Notes: generated from the letters alone by a model not told the origin. Positions 38,154 to 47,721 are shown, counted from the stretch's first letter. The stretch is DNA of 64,000 nt from Lachnoclostridium sp. An181 (GCF_002160325.1 NZ_NFKJ01000009.1:49550-113549), one strand, 5' to 3'. Made by a program: numbers and translations.

Positions 38154-39313
38154 ACAGCACCCCCTTTTCCGCTTTTGGTATCATACTGGATATGCGGTAT
38201 CAGCTCTTCCCTGCCTATCCGCTGTAAATGCCCTGTCAGCTTGCTGGAAAGGGGCGGACTGTACCTTGCCTTGTCCAACATTTCCCCGACTGATTTCAGC
38301 TCACCTAATGCGTCATGCTCTTCGAGGAAGCAGAAACCCTTGACCGCCGAGATAACACCCCCGTCCGTCAGCCATTGTTGGGTTTTCAGAAGCGAGTTCT
38401 GTGTTTTGGGGATATGGAGCTTTAAAGACTCTACGTTCCCTAAGAAACGTTTCCAGAAATGGCACGTTTTCCAACGGCTCTTGTTGCTCTCGTTCTTGTT
38501 GGGAACGACAAAACGCAGATTATCCGCCAGCAGACCGAATGCAAGCTCTCCAAGCTCCATAGGTCTTTCCTCAAAGAGCATGGCAAAGGCGTGTGCCTTT
38601 TCATCACGGAGCTGTATCTCTGTACGTTTCCAACTTCCGATTTCATCAAGGGATTTATTGTACTTTGCGCTCACCTCTCTGTCTTTATCGTAGAAGCGGT
38701 AGGATATAGCGGATTTTCCAGAACCGAGATAAACCGTCCTTGCTAAATCGTCCGTATCATACTTGCTGTCGTCAAAATGGTAGAAATCGCTGGTGGAAAC
38801 AAACTCCTCTTTTTCAAATTTCTTTCGTATCTGTGCAGGCGTGAAGAATGGTACTTCATTCCTGTCGTCAATGGCAATGTCCAGCCTTGTAAAATGAAAC
38901 TCTGTACCGAACCAGCGGACACATTGATGAAACATGTGCCCGAATGTGCGGTTATGACTGTCGAGGATATTAAAAATATCATCACACCCTCTCCCCGTCA
39001 TAACGAGGTAACAGCCAAGCCCCTGTGGATTATCTTCTGTGGGCTTTGCGTTGCCCGATACATAAATATCTCCTAACTGCCAGCGTGTCTGGTAAGTCTT
39101 GAAAGCCACCTTCGCCGGATAGGTGATAAATAAATCTTCCGGCAGATCTAAGACGTGCCTTATCACCTCTTCTGCCGTTGCACTGTCAAATACAATGCTG
39201 ATGTAATCAATCTTTACTGTCAGATGTTCGTGTGTTGCTATGTTGCATGACTCCTTTCTTTCCGTTGTGTTTTGTGCATAGTAGGAACAGCCTTTTTTCC
39301 TTAATTCATGCAC
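38150..39313 (-). CDS. Rep_trans/MobT-like replication initiator or relaxase
   Basis: Up to 387 residues with the replication initiation factor fold: [11 protein letters not shown] near residue 33, [17 protein letters not shown] metal-binding-type segment, and a later region with [21 protein letters not shown]. Tn916 has a related protein (Orf20/MobT) that nicks its origin of transfer. The start is uncertain: no convincing ribosome binding site precedes the ATG at 39313, and the only strong AAAGGAG in the N-terminal region fits another frame, so a frameshift near 39240 is possible. A structured origin-like region lies directly upstream. Confidence 0.8.
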   Translation of the reverse strand: MHELRKKGCSYYAQNTTERKESCNIATHEHLTVKIDYISIVFDSATAEEVIRHVLDLPEDLFITYPAKVAFKTYQTRWQLGDIYVSGNAKPTEDNPQGLGCYLVMTGRGCDDIFNILDSHNRTFGHMFHQCVRWFGTEFHFTRLDIAIDDRNEVPFFTPAQIRKKFEKEEFVSTSDFYHFDDSKYDTDDLARTVYLGSGKSAISYRFYDKDREVSAKYNKSLDEIGSWKRTEIQLRDEKAHAFAMLFEERPMELGELAFGLLADNLRFVVPNKNESNKSRWKTCHFWKRFLGNVESLKLHIPKTQNSLLKTQQWLTDGGVISAVKGFCFLEEHDALGELKSVGEMLDKARYSPPLSSKLTGHLQRIGREELIPHIQYDTKSGKGGAV

Positions 39314-39682
39314 GTTTTCAGCTACTATGACTTGTATGCGCAGGGCGGTGTTACATATTCGCCCTTTGCGGAACGCCTGACGGCGTTCCTTTCCAGATAT
39401 ACCAACCCGTCCGTGTCACGCCTGGGGTGACGTGCCCCGTCCGTTCTGGCATATCTGGAAACTCCGATTTTCAGTCCACAAGACTGTATATTAACGCTTG
39501 TGAAGTGAAAATATCTCTTATCAATGCTTACTTAAGCGTGTGATTGACCCTATAGTGCTTAATCACTGTATCTAGCGATAGAATAACGCCAACAGAATTA
39601 CTTGTCAAGAACTTTTTCTTGACTTTTTAGAAACAAATAAGTATGATAGGCTTATAAACCAAGTAAAAGGAGCAGATATACC
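39314..39682. other. Probable oriT / origin region, non-coding
   Basis: No gene fits here. The region has a hairpin AACGCC-TGAC-GGCGTT (39372-39387), an 11-bp inverted repeat TTTCCAGATAT (39390-39400)/ATATCTGGAAA (39451-39461) and, between its arms, two CCCGTCCGT-like repeats and GTCAC/GTGAC. In Tn916-like elements the origin of transfer lies beside the relaxase gene, as here. The exact nick site is not visible. Confidence 0.6.
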
Positions 39683-40336
39683 ATGAATTATCAGCTTTTG
39701 GGCGAGAATATCCAGATTATCCGAAAACATAGAAAAATGAAACAACAGGAGCTTGCGGACGCTATTGGTATTAACTTACAGAGCCTTTCCAAGATTGAGC
39801 GTGGTGTAAACTATCCTACCTTTGAAACACTGGAAAAGATTATGAATGTGTTGGGAGTAACCCCGAATGAGCTTCTGACGGGCGAATGGGAACAAACTTC
39901 CCATGTGGAACAATTCATCATGGAAGTTGTGAAACGGGAAGAAGATTTCAATGTTTCTCTGGACAGTTTACCAGACCATGAATATTTCCAGAACCAAGAA
40001 GAATGGCAGTTCTACATGAAAACAAAGTTATCCGAATATATTCAAAACTATATGAATGACACAAAGACTTCTATTGAGGAACTCAGTGAGATAAAGAAAC
40101 TAATCCAGCGACAGAAAATAGAACGACTGATGAAATGTTACGACGTTCTGCATAGTAAAGAGCGCTACGGCGAACCCTTGAAAGGCTATCCACATGTTGA
40201 GCCTTATGATGATGCAACATTAGCTGACCTTGCGGATGAGAATAATAAGCGGAACATTCCAGAAGTGTCACCGAAAGATGATTTTGACAGCTACGATTAT
40301 ACCGAATATCTGAAAGAACTCAATCACAGAAAATAG
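39683..40336 (+). CDS. XRE family transcriptional regulator
   Basis: A 217-residue protein with a Cro/cI helix-turn-helix (6-60: IQIIRKHRKMKQQELADAIGINLQSLSKIERGVNYP in outline) and a long helical, acidic C-terminal part without a recognised domain. It is divergent from the Rep_trans/xis/int unit and likely controls it. The start follows AAAAGGAG, and a large stem-loop terminator follows the stop. Confidence 0.9.
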   Translation: MNYQLLGENIQIIRKHRKMKQQELADAIGINLQSLSKIERGVNYPTFETLEKIMNVLGVTPNELLTGEWEQTSHVEQFIMEVVKREEDFNVSLDSLPDHEYFQNQEEWQFYMKTKLSEYIQNYMNDTKTSIEELSEIKKLIQRQKIERLMKCYDVLHSKERYGEPLKGYPHVEPYDDATLADLADENNKRNIPEVSPKDDFDSYDYTEYLKELNHRK

Positions 40337-40377
40337 ACCGTTTCTCTCCTCTTACGTATAAGAAGATACAGAAAAAT

Positions 40378-40438
40378 AAAAAGCCCGGATCAAGAGTGTA
40401 AACACCACCTACGGTGGCAGGCTCTTGACAGGGCTTTT
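40378..40438 (+). terminator. Branched stem-loop terminator after the XRE gene
   Basis: AAAAGCCC pairs with GGGCTTTT, with TCAAGAG/CTCTTGA-type and CCACC/GGTGG stems nested inside, followed by TCATTTTCTGTTT. Confidence 0.75.
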
Positions 40439-40525
40439 CATTTTCTGTTTATGGTAGACAAGAGGAAAGCAAATGCCCTTTCCAACTTCTAAAAAAGAAT
40501 GGTGTAAAAAAGATCATGCAATGAG

Positions 40526-41062
40526 TTACTCATTACCATTTAAACATTGCTGCACAGAATCAATCCACGTTTCGATTGCTTCTACCAAAACAAACTGCTG
40601 CTGTAAAACAGCCATACCTGTTGCAGGAATCTCCGGCATATTTTCCTTTTCCCTTATATTCTGTTCCAAATAGCTTTTCAGCTCCTTTATCTTCTCTTCG
40701 ATACTATCTATACACATCTTTTTCTTTTCTAAGGGGAGACTGTCTAAATTGACGATCACAGCATTAAAGTCCAAAAAGATATGAATAGGCTCTGAGGAAA
40801 TATCAAACATGAGTTTTTCAAATGCTTTTTCCCCCGCTTCAGTTAAAGAATAGATTACTTTTTCCGGCATTTTACCCTCTTTTACAATACTACCTTTGAT
40901 AAGCCCTTTTTGCTCTAACTGAATCGTCTTTTTGTAAATGGACGGTGTGCTGATTTTTACCCATTTAGAGATATTTCGATACTCTACAAGCTTCTGAATA
41001 TCATAAGCACTCATTGGTTCTTTTTTTAATATACCTAATACAATTAAATCAATCGTTGCCAT
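40526..41062 (-). CDS. PadR family transcriptional regulator
   Basis: A 178-residue PadR protein: winged helix at the N-terminus (MATIDLIVLGILKKEPMSAYDIQKLVE, then TPSIYKKTIQLEQKGLI) and a helical C-terminal dimer domain (Vir_act_alpha_C-like). It is divergent from a MATE gene, with ACTACT-type palindromes in between, so it probably represses that pump and itself. It converges on the XRE gene. Confidence 0.9.
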   Translation of the reverse strand: MATIDLIVLGILKKEPMSAYDIQKLVEYRNISKWVKISTPSIYKKTIQLEQKGLIKGSIVKEGKMPEKVIYSLTEAGEKAFEKLMFDISSEPIHIFLDFNAVIVNLDSLPLEKKKMCIDSIEEKIKELKSYLEQNIREKENMPEIPATGMAVLQQQFVLVEAIETWIDSVQQCLNGNE

Positions 41063-41095
41063 AATGTTTTCACCTCATTGTTGATATGAAAAGTA

Positions 41096-41180
41096 ACTAC
41101 TGTAATTTATAGTAGTGAATTTTACATATCATGTCAAGAAATAGATCATGAATTTATCTTGACAACTACTATAATTTATA
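41096..41180. promoter_or_regulatory. PadR operator-like repeats
   Basis: ACTACTGTAATTTATAGTAGT-type palindrome arms occur at 41096-41116 (ACTACT and AGTAGT), and a second ACTACTATAATTTATA copy at 41165-41180 covers a TATAAT-like -10 element upstream of the MATE gene. Confidence 0.6.
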
Positions 41181-41199
41181 TTTGAAAGGAGAACATAAA

Positions 41200-42438
41200 A
41201 TGAACAAAAAGAACACGAAATTAGAATTATTAGGAAGTGCTCCTGTTCCAAAGGCATTGGTTTCTTTAGGAATACCAATTATGATAGGTATGCTCATTAA
41301 CGCATTGTATAATCTTGTAGATGCTTATTTTGTAGGAGGACTGGGAGAAAGCCCTATGGGAGCAATTTCTATTGTATTTCCGTTAGGTCAGGTTGTAGTG
41401 GGGCTGGGATTGATGTTTGGAAATGGAGCGGCTTCCTATCTTTCAAGATTATTAGGACGAGATGATAAAGATACTGCTAATAAAGTTGCTAGTACAGCCT
41501 TGTATAGTAGTGTGATAATTGGAGCAATTCTGATTATAATTGCAACAATATTCCTTAAACCAATTTTAACATTACTCGGTGCAACCGATACCATTATGCC
41601 ATATGCGCTGACCTATGCAAGAATATATATAATTTCTTGTATTTTCAACGTATTCAATGTGACAATGAATAACATTGTGGCAAGTGAGGGTGCGGCTAAA
41701 ACAACCATGTGCGCTTTACTTTTAGGTGCAATTATTAACATCGGTTTAGACCCTCTTTTCATTTACACCTTCAACATGGGAGTGGCTGGTGCGGCGATTG
41801 CAACCGCTATTTCACAGTTTGTTTCTACTATAGTATACTTATCCTATATTTTAAGGAAGAAAAGCGCATTCACCTTTAGTATAAAAATATTTGATCCTAC
41901 AAAACAAATATTTATTGAAATTTTAAAAATAGGAATTCCTACTTTAACCTTTCAACTTCTTACAAGTCTTTCTATTGCCTTAATTAACAAAGCTTCGAGT
42001 GGATATGGCGATTATGTTATTGCCGGAATGGGCGCTGTCACAAGAGTAACTTCTATGGGAACATTGGTTGTATTTGGATTTTTGAAAGGATTTCAGCCTA
42101 TTGCTGGGTTCAGCTATGGGGCGAAAAATTTCAAACGTTTGCGTGAATCTATTAAGACTTCAATCCTATGGTCAACTATATTTTGCGTAATTGTAGGGTT
42201 ACTGATGTTTTTATTTTCCACACAAATTATTGCACAGTTTGCAAATGGAAATGAAGCAATGATTTTGGTGGGTAAAAAATCGCTCATGGCAAATGGGTTA
42301 TCATTTTTCTTATTTGGGTTTTATACAGTATATTCTTCCTTGTTTATCCTTGCTATGTCTATTGTCTTATATGTATTCATTCAACGCACCTCCATCCCTC
42401 ATTATGTCATATTTTATAAGTCTGGTGTTATAGTGTAG
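41200..42438 (+). CDS. MATE family efflux transporter, 3'-truncated
   Basis: A 412-residue MATE-type protein of the DinF/NorM-like clade: PVPKALVSLGIPIMIGMLINALYNLVDAYFVG at the start and a second-half repeat IEILKIGIPTLTFQLL. It is about 40 residues short of the usual 450: family-like sequence stops at FYTVYSSLFILAM near 42358 and an unrelated tail of about 30 residues follows, so the last helices are probably lost. The ATG at 41200 follows AAAGGAG. The PadR gene is divergent. Function of the truncated pump is doubtful. Confidence 0.8.
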   Translation: MNKKNTKLELLGSAPVPKALVSLGIPIMIGMLINALYNLVDAYFVGGLGESPMGAISIVFPLGQVVVGLGLMFGNGAASYLSRLLGRDDKDTANKVASTALYSSVIIGAILIIIATIFLKPILTLLGATDTIMPYALTYARIYIISCIFNVFNVTMNNIVASEGAAKTTMCALLLGAIINIGLDPLFIYTFNMGVAGAAIATAISQFVSTIVYLSYILRKKSAFTFSIKIFDPTKQIFIEILKIGIPTLTFQLLTSLSIALINKASSGYGDYVIAGMGAVTRVTSMGTLVVFGFLKGFQPIAGFSYGAKNFKRLRESIKTSILWSTIFCVIVGLLMFLFSTQIIAQFANGNEAMILVGKKSLMANGLSFFLFGFYTVYSSLFILAMSIVLYVFIQRTSIPHYVIFYKSGVIV

Positions 42439-42488
42439 GGTTTTTTAGTTTACCGTAGAATACCCTGAATAGCAAGTTTATTCTCAGT

Positions 42489-43460
42489 CTATCTAAATAT
42501 TGGTTCAATATATGTTTTGATTAAATCTATCCTATCTCTTACCTTTGGCACAAAAAGCGCAGAAGATGACACAACTATTTTATCTTTTGTATTCACATAA
42601 ATTATATTTCCTCCATCCCCCATCGCTGCATAACCATCTTCATTTACCCACCATAAATATCCATACGATAAATCATGTTTCTTCCATCGGCTATGCTCTC
42701 TCGTACTTTCTTCCACCCACTTTTCTGATACAATTCGTTTTCCGTTCCATATGCCTTTATTCAAATATAACTGACCAATTTTTACCATATCCATAGGGGA
42801 AAGTGTAAGTCCCCAACCCGCTGTATGAATCCCTAATGAGTCCCGTACCCATCCGCTGGTATCTATAGATTCATTAAATGCCAGTTGTTCCTCCTTGCTT
42901 TTAAACACCAAATCTCCATCTACATGAATTTCTAATGGTGAAAATAAATTTTCATCTGCAAACTCAAATACCGACTGCCCTGTTGCTTTTACTAATATTC
43001 CTGAAAAAATATCCGGACCAATCAGAGGTGCATATCGGAATGTTCCTATCTTCCCCCGGCCCCCTAGCTGGTCTAAAGAAAATTTCACCCAATCCTCACT
43101 AGTAAAATATTTCACATATGGAGCAAAAAAACGATACTTATAAGGTGCTGTCATTGTCAGCATATCCTTGACTGTGATATTTTGGATGGTGTTTTCTCTC
43201 TTTCTTACTATGTATCCAGGGAAAAAATCCAGCACTTTCTGATCAACACTTTGGATATATCCTCTATCTACTGCAATCCCAATCAGTATTGAAATAATAC
43301 TTTTTGTTACAGAATAAACATGAACCTGGCTTTCTCTTGTACATCCCTTGAAATATTTTTCATATACCAATTTTCCTTCTTTTAATACCGCCACACCTGT
43401 GGTATTCCCATAATCAGTGCTGATTTTTTGTTCGAATTCTCTAATTCTTTTCTGATCCAT
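42489..43460 (-). CDS. Serine hydrolase, beta-lactamase (class C)-like
   Basis: A 323-residue cytosolic-looking protein of the beta-lactamase/penicillin-binding-like fold. The SxxK motif is S50-V-T-K53 in VYSVTKSIISILIG; the conserved GLTLSPMDMVKIGQLYLN and YGYLWWVNEDGYAAMGDGG segments follow. There is no signal peptide, so a beta-lactam role is not obvious; esterase or peptidase activity is as likely. It follows the MerR-type gene by 46 bases with AAAGGAG upstream and likely belongs to its operon. Confidence 0.85.
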   Translation of the reverse strand: MDQKRIREFEQKISTDYGNTTGVAVLKEGKLVYEKYFKGCTRESQVHVYSVTKSIISILIGIAVDRGYIQSVDQKVLDFFPGYIVRKRENTIQNITVKDMLTMTAPYKYRFFAPYVKYFTSEDWVKFSLDQLGGRGKIGTFRYAPLIGPDIFSGILVKATGQSVFEFADENLFSPLEIHVDGDLVFKSKEEQLAFNESIDTSGWVRDSLGIHTAGWGLTLSPMDMVKIGQLYLNKGIWNGKRIVSEKWVEESTREHSRWKKHDLSYGYLWWVNEDGYAAMGDGGNIIYVNTKDKIVVSSSALFVPKVRDRIDLIKTYIEPIFR

Positions 43461-43506
43461 GATATCTCCTTTCCTTTAACCTATTTGTAAACACATTTTT
43501 TCTGCT

Positions 43507-44337
43507 TTATTTTTTTAATATCTTTTTTACTGGATAATAGACCTCTGTAATGAAATCGCTCTCCTGCAAAACCTCCGAAGGACTTGTTACATAAACTTCA
43601 TAAAGTGCATTACAATTTTCATACCCTTCTTTTTCTGCCCATTCAATTTGCTTTGCATAAACAGAAGAGAGCTGAGAGTAGGAACCATGCACAACAGTTT
43701 TCAAACAAAGTCCAGGATAAAAATCCCTTGTTCCCGTTGCATACTCGTTGATTGGGACAGCAAATTCTGTATCCAGTCCAAATGGACTATATTCATCACT
43801 ATGGAATAAAACCATTGGTGGAGCGGATGCTGTCAGGTTCTTTTCCTTCATTTTCTTAAACAGCTTTTCAAAGCAATACCCATACTCATCAGGAAAATCC
43901 TGTTCCTGAATCATCTTTCGTATGGACAGAAGATACATCTTTGGCACCTCCACCAGTTCTATACCAATATCTTCCATATATGACATAATCGACTTGCCCT
44001 TTCTTATGGCAAACATATCAGCATCTATCTGCTCCAACATATTTTTATACATCATCATTTGCATTGAAATCTCTTTTTTCTTTTTACTAAGAGCCGCATA
44101 TAGTTTGTCATCCATTGCCTCCTCTGACTCAAGAATTGCCTTAATCTCTTCCAACGAAAAATGATACGCTTTCAGCCGATTAATAAACAGCATCGTCTCC
44201 AACTGATTAATAGAATAATATCGATACCCATTTTCTGGATTGATTTCTTCTGGAAGTATCAATCCTATTTCTGCATAATACCGAAGTGTTTTTGTGGATA
44301 CTCGGCATATACTCGAAAATTCTCCAATCGTCAACAT
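43507..44337 (-). CDS. MerR family regulator with GyrI-like effector domain
   Basis: A 276-residue activator: MerR helix-turn-helix at the N-terminus (MLTIGEFSSICRVSTKTLRYYAEIGLILPEE in outline), a coiled-coil linker (about 75-120) and a C-terminal GyrI-like ligand-binding domain (about 125-275) as in BmrR-type drug sensors. It begins the operon with the serine hydrolase gene and has a typical MerR promoter upstream. Confidence 0.92.
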   Translation of the reverse strand: MLTIGEFSSICRVSTKTLRYYAEIGLILPEEINPENGYRYYSINQLETMLFINRLKAYHFSLEEIKAILESEEAMDDKLYAALSKKKKEISMQMMMYKNMLEQIDADMFAIRKGKSIMSYMEDIGIELVEVPKMYLLSIRKMIQEQDFPDEYGYCFEKLFKKMKEKNLTASAPPMVLFHSDEYSPFGLDTEFAVPINEYATGTRDFYPGLCLKTVVHGSYSQLSSVYAKQIEWAEKEGYENCNALYEVYVTSPSEVLQESDFITEVYYPVKKILKK

Positions 44338-44361
44338 ATAATAGGCCTCCTTTCCAGTGCC

Positions 44362-44392
44362 AGTATAAACTTTGCCCCAAGGGAAAAGTCAA
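44362..44392 (-). promoter_or_regulatory. MerR-type promoter with 19-bp spacer and dyad operator
   Basis: On the minus strand TTGACT (44387-44392) and TATACT (44362-44367) are 19 bases apart, the over-long spacer used by MerR activators. The spacer holds a 21-bp dyad ACTTT-N-CCC-N3-GGG-N-AAAGT (44369-44389). This is very good evidence for autoregulation by the adjacent gene product. Confidence 0.85.
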
Positions 44393-44495
44393 CGGCACTT
44401 TTCATACGCATTTTCAAGGTAGTCGCATATTAATCGAATATAAAAAGAATTGCAAGTTTTATCTGATTTAACACTCCTGTCAACTCGGCACCTCT

Positions 44496-44703
44496 TTTAT
44501 CCATCCTGTCTCCACAACATACCCAATATCTATCCTATCCACTCAACTCTCCGCCATTTTCCACAGTAGACCAGTTCCCACTTACCCGTAAAATGAAAAA
44601 ATCCGGGAACCCGAACCTGTCCTCTGACAAGCCCCGACTCCCGGAAATCCCTTGTTTTCTACACTTTTTCGCTATCTTATTCTTTGACTTTTGACATCAA
44701 TAC
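44496..44703. repeat. 208-bp direct repeat, copy 1
   Basis: Nearly identical to 47343-47550. Read on the minus strand it begins with the codons HVETVVLMSKVKE and a stop, like the tail of an RlmD-type 23S rRNA methyltransferase, followed by a strong terminator (CCGGGA/TCCCGG stem with inner CTTGTC/GACAGG, then ATTTTTTC, 44594-44645). The two copies bracket the GHKL-nuclease gene. The rest of 44338-44834 holds no gene. Confidence 0.85.
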
Positions 44704-44834
44704 AACTGTCTCAACATGTAATAGTTAGGCTATAACCAAATAAGTCCACATTTACTAAAAGTCCTTGAAATTCAAGCCTTTTGCAGCCATCTTATCTTCT
44801 CAATTTTATATGTCTGATTAGGCTATTTTACCTG

Positions 44835-46841
44835 TCATACTACTATTTCTTCTGCTGCCCTTGCTGAATTATTCTCTTGTGCTGCAATTATTTCTTCTTT
44901 TGTTTTACCTCTACTGTCAATTAACTTTTTTTGCTCAATTTGCAGCTTATCTAATAAAAAATCATGATTAAGCTCAAACTCTGTAAATATTTCACTCCAT
45001 GTCTTCACATAGATCTTAAAATTATCTACCGAGTATACAAGAGACTTTTCCCCATTATACCTAAGGTTTTTTATTTCATTCTCTATTTGAGTATTATATT
45101 TATTTCCGACTAAATAAAATTTCCATTCTATATTAGGTGCATTAAAACGAGCTTCTTTAAGTATAACATCTTTATATCTTTTGACTTGTTCTAGTTCTTT
45201 GTAACCTAGTACTACCTTGGGATGTTTTAATTCCACAATAATACTACTTTTAATATCTCCATTTTTCATTTGGCGCACAGCAAAAATATCCATCTGCTTA
45301 CGTCGATCTGGATCATCGATAGTTATCTCTTCTTTTGTATGTGCATCGCCTTTAAGTATATAAATATATCTTCTTAAGGCCTCTTCAAAATCTGGTTCCT
45401 CAGCTGTTACTAGATGATATTGTTCTCCAAACAACCAATAATGCTTTTCTATAAAAGGCTGTATCGAATTAATTTCACCTGCCCCAAGTTCCTTGTTAAA
45501 AACCAGTTCCTTTAAATCTGCAACAGCTTGAGCCCTATCTTTTAACATCATAATAGTTCTGGAAATATTTGACATCGTTGTGTACTCTAATGCCTCTGCC
45601 AATTCTGTCCTTTCATCTTGCGACATATTCACAACGCTATCGATTATTTTTATAAAACTGTCCTTTTCTCCCGATTCCATGATCAATGCAAACATCCTTA
45701 TTATGGTTTTTAACTGAGGCTTATTCAACCCTGACAATATTTTAGGTTCTACATAATACACTGTTGAAATTAATTCATCTAAACATTCTTTTTTAAAATT
45801 GTCTACAGGGTTGTTCTCATCGAAATCGGGATATGCTTCCTTTTCTTCTATTGTTTTCAGAAATCTTTTTGCATATTTTTTTATAAATGGTATTCTTTTT
45901 TCTCTAATCAATTTATCAATTTCTCTTTTTATATATTTAAAAGCTTCATCTTCTCTACTGTTACCCGCAATTTTCAATCGCAGTTGTCCTGTTACTACAG
46001 AGAAATCAAAATCTTCAAATAAGCTACTAGTTATATATACACTATGATAAAAATTATCACCTTTATTGTTTAAGGTTGTGTTTTCTTTAAATTTTTCTCT
46101 GTTATTTTCATCTAAGTAATAATATTTAGAATACTCACCATTTAGTTTTTGTGTCCAACGACAAAAGACAACATCAAATTCTACATCATTATACCTGTAC
46201 TTTCGTACTTCGCGATCCTCAAGAATTTCAGAGTAATCGATTGGATTATTATTTATTAACAACTGAAATTCATTATTCTTCATCAATTCTAAAAACCAGC
46301 AAAATTCAATATTTAAAAAATGCTTCATATGACCAACATTAAAGTCTTCATTAATTCTAAAAAAACTCACTGTGGTTCCTACTTCAATATTTTTATCCAC
46401 TTCTTCAGGTTCTGTAGCAATATAATCATTTAATCCGTCACTCTCAATGAGGATTGTGTATTTGTACTTTTTGTCATCTTCCTTATATATAGTCTCCCAT
46501 TTTGCCTGCCCTGCAAAAGTAAAAAAAGTTAATCTACCAACACCATTTTTTCCATGATAACTAGAGCTATTTGATTCACTATTACGAATAATAATTTTAT
46601 TAGATTCAAAGAAAGGTTTAAATTTTGCATTCAATTGGTTAAAGGGAATACCGTAGCCATTATCTGAGATACTTATTTCTTCTATACCTTCAATACTATT
46701 TTGCAAAATATTTATATTGACGCGAGTAGCTGTAGCATCATAACCATTCCATACATATTCCGCTATGGCTTCCTCCGGCTTATATTTACTCAGTACTCTT
46801 TTTATTCCTTTTGATCCAAGTTCGATTTTTTGAACAGCCAT
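44835..46841 (-). CDS. GHKL ATPase fused to a PD-(D/E)xK (Shedu-like) nuclease domain
   Basis: A 668-residue protein. The N-terminus is a GHKL (Hsp90/MORC/MutL-type) ATPase: E28/N32 in AEYVWNGYDA, DNGYGIP (60-66) and the lid GKNGVGRLT (97-105). The middle is helical and unrecognised. The C-terminus has IEKHYWLFGEQY, then Asp518 in KQMDIF and Glu537-x-Lys539 in IIVELKHPK, which fits a PD-(D/E)xK core as in Shedu/DUF4263 nucleases. A single-gene anti-phage role is plausible but inferred. It begins 21 bases after a truncated serine recombinase and is bracketed by 208-bp direct repeats. GGGAGGG precedes the start. Confidence 0.75.
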   Translation of the reverse strand: MAVQKIELGSKGIKRVLSKYKPEEAIAEYVWNGYDATATRVNINILQNSIEGIEEISISDNGYGIPFNQLNAKFKPFFESNKIIIRNSESNSSSYHGKNGVGRLTFFTFAGQAKWETIYKEDDKKYKYTILIESDGLNDYIATEPEEVDKNIEVGTTVSFFRINEDFNVGHMKHFLNIEFCWFLELMKNNEFQLLINNNPIDYSEILEDREVRKYRYNDVEFDVVFCRWTQKLNGEYSKYYYLDENNREKFKENTTLNNKGDNFYHSVYITSSLFEDFDFSVVTGQLRLKIAGNSREDEAFKYIKREIDKLIREKRIPFIKKYAKRFLKTIEEKEAYPDFDENNPVDNFKKECLDELISTVYYVEPKILSGLNKPQLKTIIRMFALIMESGEKDSFIKIIDSVVNMSQDERTELAEALEYTTMSNISRTIMMLKDRAQAVADLKELVFNKELGAGEINSIQPFIEKHYWLFGEQYHLVTAEEPDFEEALRRYIYILKGDAHTKEEITIDDPDRRKQMDIFAVRQMKNGDIKSSIIVELKHPKVVLGYKELEQVKRYKDVILKEARFNAPNIEWKFYLVGNKYNTQIENEIKNLRYNGEKSLVYSVDNFKIYVKTWSEIFTEFELNHDFLLDKLQIEQKKLIDSRGKTKEEIIAAQENNSARAAEEIVV

Positions 46842-46862
46842 TCTTTCCCTCCCGTTAAGCTT

Positions 46863-47231
46863 TTATGCTCTCTTTTGCGTAATCTGCATAACTATTTTCT
46901 TTTTGAACTCTATCGTTTCAACAGTATCTCTTCCAAAACGGCTAATGCTTTTTGTAAATATAATATCTAGTTTATGAGATGTACAATCATCCAACATACG
47001 ATTAAATTCCTTGCGTGAAGAACCTGTTTTGCTAGTAGAAATATCCATATATACATCCGCAAGAAGCCATTGCGGTGTAGCCGCCGTTATTTTTGTTAAA
47101 TGCGATACTTGTGCAGCCAAACTTTGTAACTGTTCTGAACTATTCGTACTAACACGACAATATATTCCGATGCGCTTGTCCCGTTTCTGTGGTATGGGTG
47201 GTATGAAATGAACTTTTTTTAAATTATCCAT
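46863..47231 (-). pseudogene. Serine recombinase, N-terminal fragment
   Basis: A 122-residue fragment of a large serine recombinase resolvase domain: IGIYCRVST with the catalytic Ser, EQLQSLAAQVSHL, DVYMDISTSKTGSSRKEFNRML and FTKSISRFGRDTVETIE. After that the family match ends and a short unrelated tail leads to the stop. The recombinase and zinc-ribbon domains are missing, so it should be inactive. It may now provide the leader and promoter for the GHKL gene. Confidence 0.85.
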
Positions 47232-47342
47232 ACATCATCGCCTCTACAAATCTAACAATATCCGCATAGACTAACTAACATTTATTTCATATTTTACATG
47301 ATAACTAGCCTTTTTACAATCATTCTATCCACTCAACCTGCA

Positions 47343-47550
47343 TTTATCCATCCTGTCTCCACAACATACCCAATATCTATCCTATCCACTCAACTCTCCG
47401 CCATTTTCCACAGTAGACCAGTTCCCACTTACCCGTAAAATGAAAAAAACCGGGAACCGGAACCTGTCCTCTGACAAGCCCCGGCTCCCGGAAATCCTTT
47501 GTTTTCTACACTTTTTCGCTATTCTATTCTTTGACTTTTGACATCAATAC
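47343..47550. repeat. 208-bp direct repeat, copy 2
   Basis: Second copy of the repeat at 44496-44703, with about 95 percent identity by eye. On the minus strand the tail reads SSHVECVVLMSKVKE and a stop (TAG at 47524-47526), then the same terminator. A few more codons of the parent gene extend to about 47580 before the frame breaks. Confidence 0.85.
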
Positions 47551-47721
47551 TACGCACTCCACATGGCTCGATTGCTCCGAATTGATGTCACGATTTTGTC
47601 ACTTATTCAAAACAGGTCGTTTGTTTGCGGAAACATATCAACACTTTTTGCGCCAAAAATGTATCTGTACATTTCGCTATCTATATCACAGTCTAAACTT
47701 CGTTCGTATGTGGGAAGGGAT

